This document shows, piece by piece, positions 1 through 8,507 of a stretch of DNA of 64,000 bases. The position numbers were made by a program, and so were the translations under genes. The stretch comes from Stenotrophomonas hibiscicola ATCC 19867. Lineage in GTDB: Bacteria > Pseudomonadota > Gammaproteobacteria > Xanthomonadales > Xanthomonadaceae. The stretch spans positions 316,714 through 380,713 of the forward strand of contig NZ_KB907498.1 in the NCBI RefSeq assembly GCF_000382065.1. Direction: 5' to 3'. Under the pieces are notes generated by a model. It ran no database searches and was not told the DNA's origin. It saw only the letters and a list, made by a program, of their open reading frames with translations. The first letter of the stretch is position 1. Every line of letters starts with the position of its first letter.

Positions 1-52
1 GTGGGTGCTGGGGCGCCGTCCTCACTTGTCCGAAACACGGCCCTGACGCACG

Positions 53-1075
53 ATGGCGGGCATGTCATTGCCCGCCTCCGCTTCCGCCCCGGCTTCGGCC
101 AACCCTACCTGCGTCATCAACTGCGTCCACTACGATGACGAGGGCAAACGCCACGACATCAGTCTGGACGCCATCAGCGATGTCATCGCCAGTGGCAATG
201 GCTTCGTGTGGGTCGGCCTGTACGATCCCAACGACGATGTGCTGCTGAAACTGCAGGAAGAATTCTGCCTGCACGACCTGGCCATCGAAGACGCGCGCAA
301 CGCACACCAGCGGCCCAAGGTCGAGACCTACGGCAATTCGCTGTTCGTGGTGGTGACCACCGCGCAGATGGTCGACGAGCGCATCCAGTATGGCGAAACC
401 CATGCCTTCCTCGGCCCGCGCTTCCTGGTGACGGTGCGCCACGGCGCCTCGCTGTCCTACGCGCCAGTGCGCGCACGCGTCGAGCGCGAGCCGCAGCTGC
501 TGAAAATGGGCCCGTCGTACTGCCTGTATGCGGTGACCGACTTCGTGGTCGACAACTACCTGCCGATCGTGCACCGCTTCCGCGATACCCTGGACCTGCT
601 GGAGAAGGACATCTTCGCCGAGAACTACAAGCGCAGCACCGTGGTGCGCCTGTACGAGCTCAAGCGCGAACTGAACAAGATGCGCATGGCAGTGGCGCCA
701 CTGCAGGACGTGCTTGCGCAGCTGCGCCGCTACCAGGGCGAACTGATCCCGGACGAAGTGAAGCTGTACGTGCGTGACGTGCATGACCATGCGGTGCGCA
801 TCAGCGATGTGATCGACACCCTGCGTGAGATGCTGGGCACCGCGCTGAGCGTGAACCTTTCGCTGGTGACACTGGCGCAGGGCGAGACGGTCAAGCGGCT
901 GGGTGCGTGGGCCGCACTCTTGGCGGCGCCGACGCTGATCACCAGCTGGTACGGCATGAACTTCAGCCACATGCCGGAGCTGAGCCAACCGTGGGCCTAC
1001 CCACTGATGATCGTTGGCGTGGGCGGCGTCTGCGTAGGGCTGTACCGGCTGTTCAAGCGCGCGAAGTGGTTGTAG
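53..1075 (+). CDS. corA: CorA-family magnesium/divalent cation transporter
   Basis: Encodes a 340-residue inner-membrane Mg2+ channel of the CorA family. The signature YGMNF sits near the C-terminus (GMN at about residues 301-303) at the end of the first membrane helix. A second helix (YPLMIVGVGG...) and a short basic tail (FKRAKWL) follow, the usual CorA ending. The long N-terminal part is the cytosolic funnel domain, rich in acidic and helical segments. The start at 53 is not backed by a clear ribosome binding site; the ATG at 62 is an equally possible start. CorA family members may carry Mg, Co, Ni or Zn, and the sequence does not settle the ion. The gene stands alone, followed by palindromic repeats. 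Confidence 0.93.
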   Translation: MAGMSLPASASAPASANPTCVINCVHYDDEGKRHDISLDAISDVIASGNGFVWVGLYDPNDDVLLKLQEEFCLHDLAIEDARNAHQRPKVETYGNSLFVVVTTAQMVDERIQYGETHAFLGPRFLVTVRHGASLSYAPVRARVEREPQLLKMGPSYCLYAVTDFVVDNYLPIVHRFRDTLDLLEKDIFAENYKRSTVVRLYELKRELNKMRMAVAPLQDVLAQLRRYQGELIPDEVKLYVRDVHDHAVRISDVIDTLREMLGTALSVNLSLVTLAQGETVKRLGAWAALLAAPTLITSWYGMNFSHMPELSQPWAYPLMIVGVGGVCVGLYRLFKRAKWL

Positions 1076-1078
1076 CGC

Positions 1079-1099
1079 GTATCGACCAACGGTCGATAC
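1079..1099. repeat. Perfect 9+3+9 palindrome downstream of corA
   Basis: GTATCGACC / AAC / GGTCGATAC is a perfect inverted repeat right after the corA stop codon. It could fold as a transcript-end hairpin. The same architecture with other arm sequences recurs in other gaps of this window (for example 48799 and 60488). Confidence 0.7.
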
Positions 1100-1177
1100 C
1101 CACCATGCACGGGGGGCGTCGATACCCCGCAATCCGGTAGGCCCCGACCGTTGGTGGTGGCGCATGACCCGCTTCTG

Positions 1178-1233
1178 GTAGTGCCGGCCGCTGGCCGGCA
1201 ATCAGGGCAATGCAGGCCAGCGACCGGCACTAC
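1178..1233. repeat. SMAG/REP dimer (GTAG-headed palindromes)
   Basis: A GTAGTGCCGGCC... hairpin is followed, after a short spacer, by an inverted and partly degenerate copy ending in GGCACTAC. The paired inverted arrangement with GTAG at the outer ends is the form of the short palindromic SMAG family of Stenotrophomonas. It lies between the 3' ends of corA and the aldehyde dehydrogenase gene, where it may protect or terminate both transcripts. Confidence 0.75.
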
Positions 1234-1242
1234 CGCTCGGGA

Positions 1243-2607
1243 TCAAGCCACGTAAACGGTCTTGATGTTCATGAACTCATGGATGCCGTGGTCGGCCAGT
1301 TCCCGGCCAAAGCCAGACTGCTTGCTGCCGCCGAACGGCAGCCGCGCATCGCTTTTGACGATGGCATTGACGAAGGCCGCACCGCATTCCATGCGTTGCG
1401 CGAAGGCTTCGCCGCGCACCGGATCGCGCGTCCACACACTGCCGCCCAGGCCGAAGCGGGTGTCGTTGGCCACGCGCAGTGCCTCGGCCTCATCCTTGAC
1501 CCGGATCACCGCGGCCACCGGCCCGAACAGCTCCTCGTCATACGCCGGCATGCCCGGGCCGACATGGTCGAGCACCGTGGCCGGATAGCCGGCATGGGTG
1601 CCGGCTATCGGCTCACCACCGATCAGCACCCGCGCGCCCTTGACCACGCTGGCCTGCACCTGCTTGTGCAGTTCGTCACGCAGGTCGGCGCGAGCCATCG
1701 GTGCCAGCGTGGTGCCAGGCTTATCGGGATCGCCGTACTGGCGCTCGCCCGCCGCCTCCACAAAGCGACGGGTGAACTCATCGGCCACCGCCTCGACCAC
1801 GATGAAGCGCTTGGCCGCGATGCAGGTCTGGCCGCTGTTGTCGAAGCGCGACTTCACCGCTGCGGCCACGGTCTTGTCGAGGTCGGCATCGTCGAGCACC
1901 ACGAAGGCATCGCTGCCACCCAGCTCCATCACCGACTTCTTCAGCTGGCTGCCGGCATTGGAGGCGATCGAGCGCCCTGCCCGCTCGCTGCCGGTCAGCG
2001 TCACCGCCTTCACCCGTGCGTCGCGCAGCACGTCGGCGGCCTGGTCGTTGTCGATGTGCAGCACGTCGAACACGCCATCAGGCAGGCCGCCGTCACGGCA
2101 CACCGCCAGGATCAGGTCGGCGCACTGCGGCACGTTGCTGGCGTGCTTGAGCAGGGCGACGTTGCCAGCCATGAACGCCGGGGCGAGGAAACGGAACACC
2201 TGCCAGATCGGGAAATTCCACGGCATCACCGCGAACACGCAGCCGATCGGCTCGTAGCGCACGTAGCTGCGCTGGGCTTCGGTATCGATCAGCTGCGGCT
2301 TGAGATAGTCGGCGGCGTGGTCGGCGTAGTACTCGCAGGCCGCCGCGCACTTGTCGACCTCGGCCAGCGCCTCGGCCTTGAGCTTGCCCATCTCGTGGGT
2401 CATCGCCTGCTGCAGGTCGTCGCGGCGCGTGCGCAGCTGCGCCGCGATCTGGCGCAGGATCGCGCCGCGTTCCTGCAGTGAACGCTCGGCCCAGCCGGGG
2501 AAGGCATCGGCGGCGGCCTGCAGGCGCTGCTCGATGTCGGCAGCGCCCATCAGTTCATGGCGGTAGGTCACCTGGCCGGTGGCCGGGTCGATGATCTCGA
2601 CGGTCAT
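1243..2607 (-). CDS. sad: NAD(P)-dependent succinate semialdehyde dehydrogenase, Sad/YneI type
   Basis: A 454-residue aldehyde dehydrogenase. It has the PWNF motif at 129-132, the general-base glutamate E228 in MELGGSD and the catalytic cysteine C262 in GQTCIAAKRF. The order and wording of motifs (MPWNFP.WQV, KHA.NV, LTGS.RAG, ECGAAFVN, FGG.K.SGFGRELA..G.HEF) match E. coli Sad (YneI) much better than GabD. Sad oxidises succinate semialdehyde to succinate, the last step of putrescine and GABA breakdown. That fits its place beside the putrescine import genes, from which it is separated by about 80 bases. A GGAG ribosome binding site precedes the ATG. Specificity is inferred from similarity and context; a broader aldehyde range is possible. 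Confidence 0.85.
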   Translation of the reverse strand: MTVEIIDPATGQVTYRHELMGAADIEQRLQAAADAFPGWAERSLQERGAILRQIAAQLRTRRDDLQQAMTHEMGKLKAEALAEVDKCAAACEYYADHAADYLKPQLIDTEAQRSYVRYEPIGCVFAVMPWNFPIWQVFRFLAPAFMAGNVALLKHASNVPQCADLILAVCRDGGLPDGVFDVLHIDNDQAADVLRDARVKAVTLTGSERAGRSIASNAGSQLKKSVMELGGSDAFVVLDDADLDKTVAAAVKSRFDNSGQTCIAAKRFIVVEAVADEFTRRFVEAAGERQYGDPDKPGTTLAPMARADLRDELHKQVQASVVKGARVLIGGEPIAGTHAGYPATVLDHVGPGMPAYDEELFGPVAAVIRVKDEAEALRVANDTRFGLGGSVWTRDPVRGEAFAQRMECGAAFVNAIVKSDARLPFGGSKQSGFGRELADHGIHEFMNIKTVYVA

Positions 2608-2690
2608 GGGGGATCTCCATCTGGAAGACCCCCATTGTGCGTCGCTGTCCGTGAGCCGGGTGTTGCCGGCGCTGTCGACGGACCGTGTGC

Positions 2691-3533
2691 TCAGCCGTTG
2701 TCCTGCCGCGCCAGCTGCAGGTCGCGCTGGCGCCGTTTCTCGGCGCGGGCATTTATGTACCAGCCGATCACCGCAGCGATCGACACCGCCGACACCAGCA
2801 GCGTGGCCAATGCGTTGATCTTCGGGCTGATGCCCATGCGCACCGAGGCGAACACCTTCATCGGCAGCGTGGTCGAGCCCGGCGTGGCCACGAAGCTCGC
2901 CACGACCACGTCATCCAGCGACAGGGTGAAGGCCAGCAGCCAACCCGCCACCAGCGCCGGCGCGATGATCGGCAGGGTGATGCGGGTGAACACGGTCAAC
3001 CGGCTGGCGCCCAGGTCCATCGCCGCTTCTTCCAGCGACAGGTCCATTTCCTGCAGGCGCGAGGACACCACCACGGTGACGAAGCAGAGGGTGAAGGTCA
3101 CGTGCGCGATCCAGATGGTGGCCAGGCCACGCGCCGGGAAGCCGGGAATCGCGCCCATCGATGCCAGCAGCGCCATCAGCGAGAAGCCCAGGATCACGTC
3201 CGGCATCACCAGCGGCGCGGTGACCAGCGCCCCGAACAGTGGCTTGCCGCGGAAGCGCTTGAAACGGGTCATCACCATCGCCGCCAGCGTACCCAGCACA
3301 GTAGCGGTACACGCAGTCCAGAACGCCACCACCAGGCTGGTCCACATCGCCTCCATCAGCGCGCGGTCGGCGAACAGGTCGCTGTAGGCGCGGGTGGAGA
3401 ACCCGGCCCAGACCATCGCCAGCCGCGAGCTGTTGAACGAATAGAACATCAACAGCAGGATCGGCAGGTACAGGAAAGCGAAGCCGAGAAGCAGCACGCC
3501 CAGCGCCAGGCCTTTGCCGGTGCGCGGACTCAT
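2691..3533 (-). CDS. potI: Putrescine ABC transporter permease PotI
   Basis: A 280-residue binding-protein-dependent permease with about six membrane helices. It carries the EAA loop (LEEAAMDLGASRLTVFTRITLPII) that contacts the ATPase. It is the second of two permeases and follows potH with an ATGA stop/start overlap, so translation is probably coupled. That overlap is why the start at 3533 is chosen over an upstream in-frame ATG that would run deep into potH. With PotH, PotG and the lipoprotein PotF it should form the inner-membrane putrescine importer. It is the last gene of the potGHI unit. Confidence 0.92.
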   Translation of the reverse strand: MSPRTGKGLALGVLLLGFAFLYLPILLLMFYSFNSSRLAMVWAGFSTRAYSDLFADRALMEAMWTSLVVAFWTACTATVLGTLAAMVMTRFKRFRGKPLFGALVTAPLVMPDVILGFSLMALLASMGAIPGFPARGLATIWIAHVTFTLCFVTVVVSSRLQEMDLSLEEAAMDLGASRLTVFTRITLPIIAPALVAGWLLAFTLSLDDVVVASFVATPGSTTLPMKVFASVRMGISPKINALATLLVSAVSIAAVIGWYINARAEKRRQRDLQLARQDNG

Positions 3534-4462
3534 GCCTGCTTCCCTTCCAGCAGGCGCTGCTGGGAACGGTTGAAAAGCAGGATCGGCACCAGCAGCAACA
3601 GGATCATCGCCACCGCCATCGCCGAGGCGCCTGGCCAATTGCGGTTGTTGAAGAACTCGTTCCACAGCTGGCGGCCGACCATCAGTGTCTCCGAACCACC
3701 GAGCATTTCCGGGATCACGAATTCACCCACCGCCGGGATCATCACCAGCATGCAGCCGGCGATGATGCCCGCCTTCGACAACGGCAGGGTGATGCGCAGG
3801 AACGCCTGCCACGGCTTGGCACCGAGGTCGTAGGCCGCTTCCAGCAGGCGGTGGTCATGCTTGACCAGATTGGCGTACAGCGGCAGCACCATGAACGGCA
3901 GATAGCAGTAGACGATGCCGATGTAGGCGGCGGTCGGGGTGTCGATCAGCTGCAGTTTCGGCAGGCCCATCGACGTCATCAGCGTCTGCAGGCCGGTGAA
4001 CTGCAGGAACTGGTCGAGCAGGCCGTTGCGGTCCAGGATCGCCTTCCACGCGTACACGCGGATCAGGAACGAGGTCCACGACGGCAGCACCACCAGCATC
4101 ATCGCCACGTTGCGTGCGGCCGGTGACAGGCGGGCGATGGCATAGGCCATCGGGTAGCCGATCAGCAGGGTCAGGAAGGTGGAGATCGCCGCGATCTTGA
4201 TCGAGCTCAGGAAGGCCTGCGCATAGATCGAATCGCGGAACAGCGCCAGGTAGTTTTCCAGGTTCAGCTTCAGCGAGAAGCCGCCATCCACGTACTGCAG
4301 CAGCCAGGTGTACGGCGGCGAGCCGACCCGGCTGAGCGAGAAGCTGATCATCAGCACGATCAGGAACGGCACTGCGAAGAACAGCAGCAGCCACAGGTAC
4401 GGAATGCCGATCACCGTGGCACGCAGCCCCGGCAGCCAGCGCTTCAGGCCGGCCGTGCTCAT
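3530..4462 (-). CDS. potH: Putrescine ABC transporter permease PotH
   Basis: A 310-residue inner-membrane permease with a hydrophobic N-terminal helix (IPYLWLLLFFAVPFLIVLMISF), further helices and an EAA motif (LEAAYDLGAKPWQAFLRITLPLS). This sequence is typical of PotB/PotH permeases of the spermidine/putrescine class. It is flanked by ATGA overlaps with potG upstream and potI downstream, so the three genes read as one tightly coupled operon. The start at 4462 uses the overlap with the potG stop; a longer reading to 4504 would extend into potG and adds no conserved sequence. Confidence 0.92.
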   Translation of the reverse strand: MSTAGLKRWLPGLRATVIGIPYLWLLLFFAVPFLIVLMISFSLSRVGSPPYTWLLQYVDGGFSLKLNLENYLALFRDSIYAQAFLSSIKIAAISTFLTLLIGYPMAYAIARLSPAARNVAMMLVVLPSWTSFLIRVYAWKAILDRNGLLDQFLQFTGLQTLMTSMGLPKLQLIDTPTAAYIGIVYCYLPFMVLPLYANLVKHDHRLLEAAYDLGAKPWQAFLRITLPLSKAGIIAGCMLVMIPAVGEFVIPEMLGGSETLMVGRQLWNEFFNNRNWPGASAMAVAMILLLLVPILLFNRSQQRLLEGKQA

Positions 4463-5595
4463 GAGGTCAGCACCACGCCGTCGTTGTCGCGCCAGTGCAC
4501 CCACACACTGTCGCCCCAGGTCAGGCCATCGCTGGCCCAGCGCTGCGAGTTGGCGAAGTTGGCCAGCACTTTGGCACCGCTGGGCAGGCGCACGTGGTAG
4601 ACCGAATGGCTGCCGAAGTAGGCGATGTCCTCGATCACGCCCTGGGCCTTGTTGGTGTGCCCTTCCGGCTCGTCCTTGCCGATCATCACCTTTTCCGGGC
4701 GCAGCGCGAACGCCACCGGCTGCCCTTCGTAGCCGGTGATGCCATGGGCGATGTAGATCGGCGCCGGGAACAGCGGCGAGCGCACGGTGACGTACTCGGG
4801 CAGGTCCTCGTCGATCACCCCGTCAAACAGGTTGACCGAACCGATGAACTCGGCGACGAAGCGGTTGGCCGGCTGTTCGTAGACCTCGTCCGGCTTGCCG
4901 ACCTGCTGGATCCAGCCGGCATCCATCACCGCGATGCGGGTGGCCATGGTCATCGCTTCTTCCTGGTCGTGGGTGACCATCACGCAGGTCACCCCCGAAG
5001 ATTCGATGATGCTGACCAGTTCCAGCTGCATCTGCGAGCGCAGCTTCTTGTCCAGCGCGCCCATCGGCTCGTCCAGCAGCAGCAGCTTCGGCCCCTTGGC
5101 CAGCGACCGCGCCAGCGCCACGCGCTGCTGCTGGCCGCCGGAGAGCTGGTGCGGCTTGCGCTTGCCCAAGTGGCCCATCTGCACCAGGTCGAGCATCTCG
5201 CCGACGCGCTTGCTGATCGCGTCCTTGCCCAGGCCATCCTGTTTCAGGCCGAAGGCGATGTTCTGCTCGACCGTCATGTGCGGGAACAGGGCGTAGGACT
5301 GGAACATCATGTTGACCGGCCGCTGGTACGGCGGCAGCGCGTCCAGGCGCTGGCCATCGAGGGTGATGCTGCCCTTGGTGGGCGTCTCGAAGCCGCCGAG
5401 GCAGCGCAGCAGGGTCGATTTGCCACTGCCGGAGCCACCGAGCAGGGCGAAGATCTCGCCCTTGCGCACGTCCAGGTTGACGTCGTCGACGGCGACGAAA
5501 CCGTCGAATTCCTTGCGCAAATCACGAATGGAGAGATAGCCGGGCGCACCGGTCGTGTCGACGACGGCGGCTACCGGCTGGGCTTCAACGGGCAT
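4459..5595 (-). CDS. potG: Putrescine ABC transporter ATP-binding protein PotG
   Basis: A 378-residue ABC ATPase with Walker A GGSGSGKST (53-61), Q-loop region MMFQSYALFPHMTV, signature LSGGQ (151-155), Walker B LLLLDEP (171-177) and the H-loop VTHDQEEA. A C-terminal TOBE-like domain of about 120 residues (FALRPEK...) is typical of the PotA/PotG and MalK-type subfamily. It energises uptake through PotH and PotI and is the first gene of the potGHI operon. Its binding protein, PotF, is encoded on the same strand at 7307-8416 but is separated by an oppositely oriented flavoenzyme gene, so the two parts of the importer must be transcribed from separate promoters. Confidence 0.93.
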   Translation of the reverse strand: MPVEAQPVAAVVDTTGAPGYLSIRDLRKEFDGFVAVDDVNLDVRKGEIFALLGGSGSGKSTLLRCLGGFETPTKGSITLDGQRLDALPPYQRPVNMMFQSYALFPHMTVEQNIAFGLKQDGLGKDAISKRVGEMLDLVQMGHLGKRKPHQLSGGQQQRVALARSLAKGPKLLLLDEPMGALDKKLRSQMQLELVSIIESSGVTCVMVTHDQEEAMTMATRIAVMDAGWIQQVGKPDEVYEQPANRFVAEFIGSVNLFDGVIDEDLPEYVTVRSPLFPAPIYIAHGITGYEGQPVAFALRPEKVMIGKDEPEGHTNKAQGVIEDIAYFGSHSVYHVRLPSGAKVLANFANSQRWASDGLTWGDSVWVHWRDNDGVVLTS

Positions 5596-5903
5596 GGGGG
5601 CTCCGGGAGCGGGCGGTGGACAGCGGCCGCCATTCTACCGGCCGGGGGCCGCAGGGGATATGACGGCAGCAGGTGGAACCGGCCGGTGGGCGGCCTCGGG
5701 GCCTCGAGGGGTGTCGGTTTTCCCCCGCCATGCTGGCCTGTCCGCCGGAAGGCCCGGGCTCTCTTCGACGCCCGGGCGGCCGTCCCGACCTGACACCACG
5801 GGCGGCAGCCCGATCTGCAACATTTTTCAGAGCGTGATCCATTGAAAGCCCGGGACATTCCCCGCGCAATGCCCCGGATCTAGGCCTTGCATGGACCGAC
5901 CCT
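5596..5903. other. Divergent intergenic region between potG and the flavin monooxygenase-like gene
   Basis: About 308 bases without a convincing gene. The region must hold the promoters for potGHI (leftward) and for the flavoenzyme (rightward). An AT-rich patch near 5819-5845 (CATTTTTCAGAGCGTG) is the only obvious low-melting stretch. I see no consensus -35/-10 pair, operator palindrome or SMAG element. Short frames here have no family resemblance. Confidence 0.4.
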
Positions 5904-7268
5904 GTGATTTCCCCGGACAGCCCCTCCCCTTTCCCGCCCCGCCTGCCGGGCTGCCTGCCTGCACGGCTGCCGCTGGTCATCATCGGCGCCGGCCAGGCCG
6001 GGTTGTCGCTCAGCGCGCTCCTGCAGGAGGCCGGCGTCGAGCATCGCGTGCTGGAGGCCGAAACCGTGGGTGCCAGCTGGCGGCGGCGCTGGGATTCGTT
6101 CCAGACCAACACCGCCAACGCGACCATGGCCCTTCATGGCCATGCCTATGCCGGGGATGACCCGGAAGGGTTCATGGGGGCCCCGGAAGTGATCCGACGG
6201 CTGCGCGACTATGCCGACGAGCGCGCATTGCCGATCAGCGAGGGGTGCGTGGTCCATCGGGTCGGGCCCGAGTCCGGTGGTTATGACATCGACAGCAGCC
6301 GGGGGCTGATCCATGCCCAGGCGGTGGTGGTCGCCACCGGTGAATACCGCCGGGCGCGGTTGCCCCGGGCCCCCTTCGCGCCCGCACCAGGCCTCACCGT
6401 GCTGCACTCCAGCGACTACCGAAGTCCCGGCCAGCTACCCGAGGGCGCGGTGCTGGTCATCGGCGGCGGCCAGTCCGGCGCGCAGATCGCCCAGGACCTG
6501 CGCGACGGTGGTCGCAGCGTGTACTGGTCACTGGCCCAGCGGCATTCGCACACCCGCCGGCTGCGCGGCAAGGACTCGATGACCTGGTGGGACATGGCCG
6601 GGCGCATCCACCAGCACGTGAGCGAATCGGCGGGAGTACTGGCGGGTGGGCCGGACGCGCTGCGCAAGGCCCGCACTGCGGAGTTCCCGCTGATATCCGG
6701 CAAGGGAAGCGCCGGCCTGGGCAGTTCGATCAGCCTGTTGGCGATGCACCGCGCAGGCATCAGGTTGCTGGGCCGGTTGCAGGAATTCAGCGGAAACACC
6801 GCCCGCTTCGCCGATGTCCGCCCGCAGCTGCATACCGCGATCGAGGCGACGCGGGCCGAATATGCCTATCTCGATTCGCTGGCCAGCGCGTACTACGCCA
6901 CGCGGCCCGAACCGCGCACCGACGATGCCCGCTACATTCCCGAAGAGGTCTACCTGCACTGGGAGCCGGAACCGTCCCCATGCAAGCTGGACCTGAAGGC
7001 TGCGGGGATCCGCGCGGTGGTACTGGCCACCGGCTTCGTCGCCGAATGGCCCTGGCTCGACGTGCAGGGCGTGCTGGATGCACACGGCTATCCGCTTGGC
7101 GACTTCGGTGTTTCCCCGCAGCCGGGGCTGTTCTTCATCGGCATGCACAACCTGCAGCGGATGAGTTCGTCGTTCCTGTGCAACGGCGGCCGCGACGCAC
7201 GCGACCTGCTGCCGGCCATCCTGCAGCACCTTGGCCGAAGCGGGAGTACCGGCTTCGGCGCAGGTTAA
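5904..7268 (+). CDS. FAD/NAD(P)-binding oxidoreductase, CzcO/flavin monooxygenase-like
   Basis: A 454-residue two-nucleotide-binding flavoprotein. GAGQAG at about residues 28-33 is the FAD Rossmann motif and GGGQSG at about 187-192 the NAD(P)H one. The late VLATGF motif is typical of class B flavin monooxygenases and the CzcO-like group often annotated as 'flavoprotein involved in K+ transport'. The GTG start at 5904 places the FAD motif at the usual distance from the N-terminus. The gene runs against its neighbours: divergent from potG, convergent with potF. It therefore splits the putrescine importer. The substrate is unknown. An N-hydroxylating or oxidising role on amines would fit the context but nothing in the sequence proves it. 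Confidence 0.75.
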   Translation: MISPDSPSPFPPRLPGCLPARLPLVIIGAGQAGLSLSALLQEAGVEHRVLEAETVGASWRRRWDSFQTNTANATMALHGHAYAGDDPEGFMGAPEVIRRLRDYADERALPISEGCVVHRVGPESGGYDIDSSRGLIHAQAVVVATGEYRRARLPRAPFAPAPGLTVLHSSDYRSPGQLPEGAVLVIGGGQSGAQIAQDLRDGGRSVYWSLAQRHSHTRRLRGKDSMTWWDMAGRIHQHVSESAGVLAGGPDALRKARTAEFPLISGKGSAGLGSSISLLAMHRAGIRLLGRLQEFSGNTARFADVRPQLHTAIEATRAEYAYLDSLASAYYATRPEPRTDDARYIPEEVYLHWEPEPSPCKLDLKAAGIRAVVLATGFVAEWPWLDVQGVLDAHGYPLGDFGVSPQPGLFFIGMHNLQRMSSSFLCNGGRDARDLLPAILQHLGRSGSTGFGAG

Positions 7269-7306
7269 GGGAGCCGCCGGGCAAGGCCCGACGGCGCCAG
7301 ACCGGC

Positions 7307-8416
7307 TCAGCGGCCGGTCTTCACCTCGGTCCACAGCCGGGTGTAGAGCTTGTCGGTCTCCGGCGTGTTGATCGAGTAGGTGAACATCTTCTCGGCAACA
7401 TCCGCCGGCGGATAGATGGTCGGGTCGGTGCGGATCGCCTCGTCCACCAGCGGCGTTGCGGTCGGGATCGGGTTGGCGTAGTGGATGAAGTTGGTGTTGG
7501 CCGCAGCGACCTTCGGTTCCAGCAGGTAGTTGATGAACCTGTAAGCCGCTTCCGGGTGCTTGGCGTCCTTCGGGATCGCCAGCATGTCGAACCACTGCGG
7601 CGCACCTTCCTTCGGGATCGAATAAGCCACGTGCACGCCATTGCTGGCTTCCTCGGCGCGGTCGCGGGCCTGGATGATGTCACCGGACCAGCCGACCACC
7701 AGGCAGGTACCGCCGTTGGCCAGCGAACCCACGTACTGCGAGGAGTGGAAATTCTGAACGTACGGGCGGATCGACTTCAGCAGGTCGGCCGCCTTCTGCA
7801 GTTCGGCCGGGTCGCCGCTGTGCGGGTCCAGGCCCAGGTAATGCAGCGCGATCGGGATCATGTCGGCCGGCGTGTCCAGGATGGTCACGCCGCAGTCCTT
7901 CATCTTGCTGATGTTCTCCGGCTTGAACACCAGGTCCCAGCTGTTGGCGATGTCGGTGCTGCCACCGAAGCGCTGCTTCAGCATGTCCACGTTGTAGCCG
8001 ATGCCGGTGGTGCCGATCATGTACGGCACGCCGTACTGGTTGCCCGGATCCTGGGTGGCGATGCGCTTCATCACCGCCGGATCGAGGTTGGCCAGGTTCG
8101 GGATCTTGCTCTTGTCCAGCGGCAGGAACACGCCGGCCTGGATCTGGCGGCCGAAGAAGTTCAGCGTCGGCACCACCACGTCGTAGCCGCTGTTGCCGGC
8201 CAGCAGCTTGGTCTCGACCATCTCATCGCTGTCGAACACATCGTAGGTCACCTTGATCCCGCTCTCCTTCTCGAAGGTCGGAATGGTGTCCTCGGCGATG
8301 TAATCGCTGTAGTTGTAGACGTTCAGGACCTGGCTGTCCTGCGCGCCGCCGTTGCCACCGCCACAGGCGGCAAGCATGGCGGAGGCCAGGCCGAGCGTGA
8401 GGATACGCAGCTTCAT
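7307..8416 (-). CDS. potF: Putrescine-binding lipoprotein PotF
   Basis: A 369-residue periplasmic substrate-binding protein with a lipoprotein signal (MKLRILTLGLASAMLAAC, acylated Cys18) followed by a flexible GGGNGGAQ linker. The mature start LNVYNYSDYIAEDTIPTFEKESGIKV is the classic opening of PotD/PotF proteins. SGYDVVVPT, TTGIGYN and a C-terminal YTRLWTEVK agree with the polyamine-binding family. It delivers putrescine (or a related polyamine) to PotHI-PotG. It sits about 90 bases downstream of puuA on the same strand, suggesting co-regulation with catabolism. Membrane anchoring replaces the soluble periplasmic form of E. coli PotF. Confidence 0.92.
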   Translation of the reverse strand: MKLRILTLGLASAMLAACGGGNGGAQDSQVLNVYNYSDYIAEDTIPTFEKESGIKVTYDVFDSDEMVETKLLAGNSGYDVVVPTLNFFGRQIQAGVFLPLDKSKIPNLANLDPAVMKRIATQDPGNQYGVPYMIGTTGIGYNVDMLKQRFGGSTDIANSWDLVFKPENISKMKDCGVTILDTPADMIPIALHYLGLDPHSGDPAELQKAADLLKSIRPYVQNFHSSQYVGSLANGGTCLVVGWSGDIIQARDRAEEASNGVHVAYSIPKEGAPQWFDMLAIPKDAKHPEAAYRFINYLLEPKVAAANTNFIHYANPIPTATPLVDEAIRTDPTIYPPADVAEKMFTYSINTPETDKLYTRLWTEVKTGR

Positions 8417-8507
8417 CGGGTGCTCCAGAATGCGGGAAGGGGGGCCGGTGGTGCCGGCGACGGGTGCCAGCCTACCCCCCGGCGGCGGATTTTTCTATTC
8501 CAGATGC

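Noticed and set aside
4308..4739. Small open frame across the potG/potH junction
   Set aside because: Antisense to both conserved pot genes, Arg/Ser-rich, with no family resemblance.
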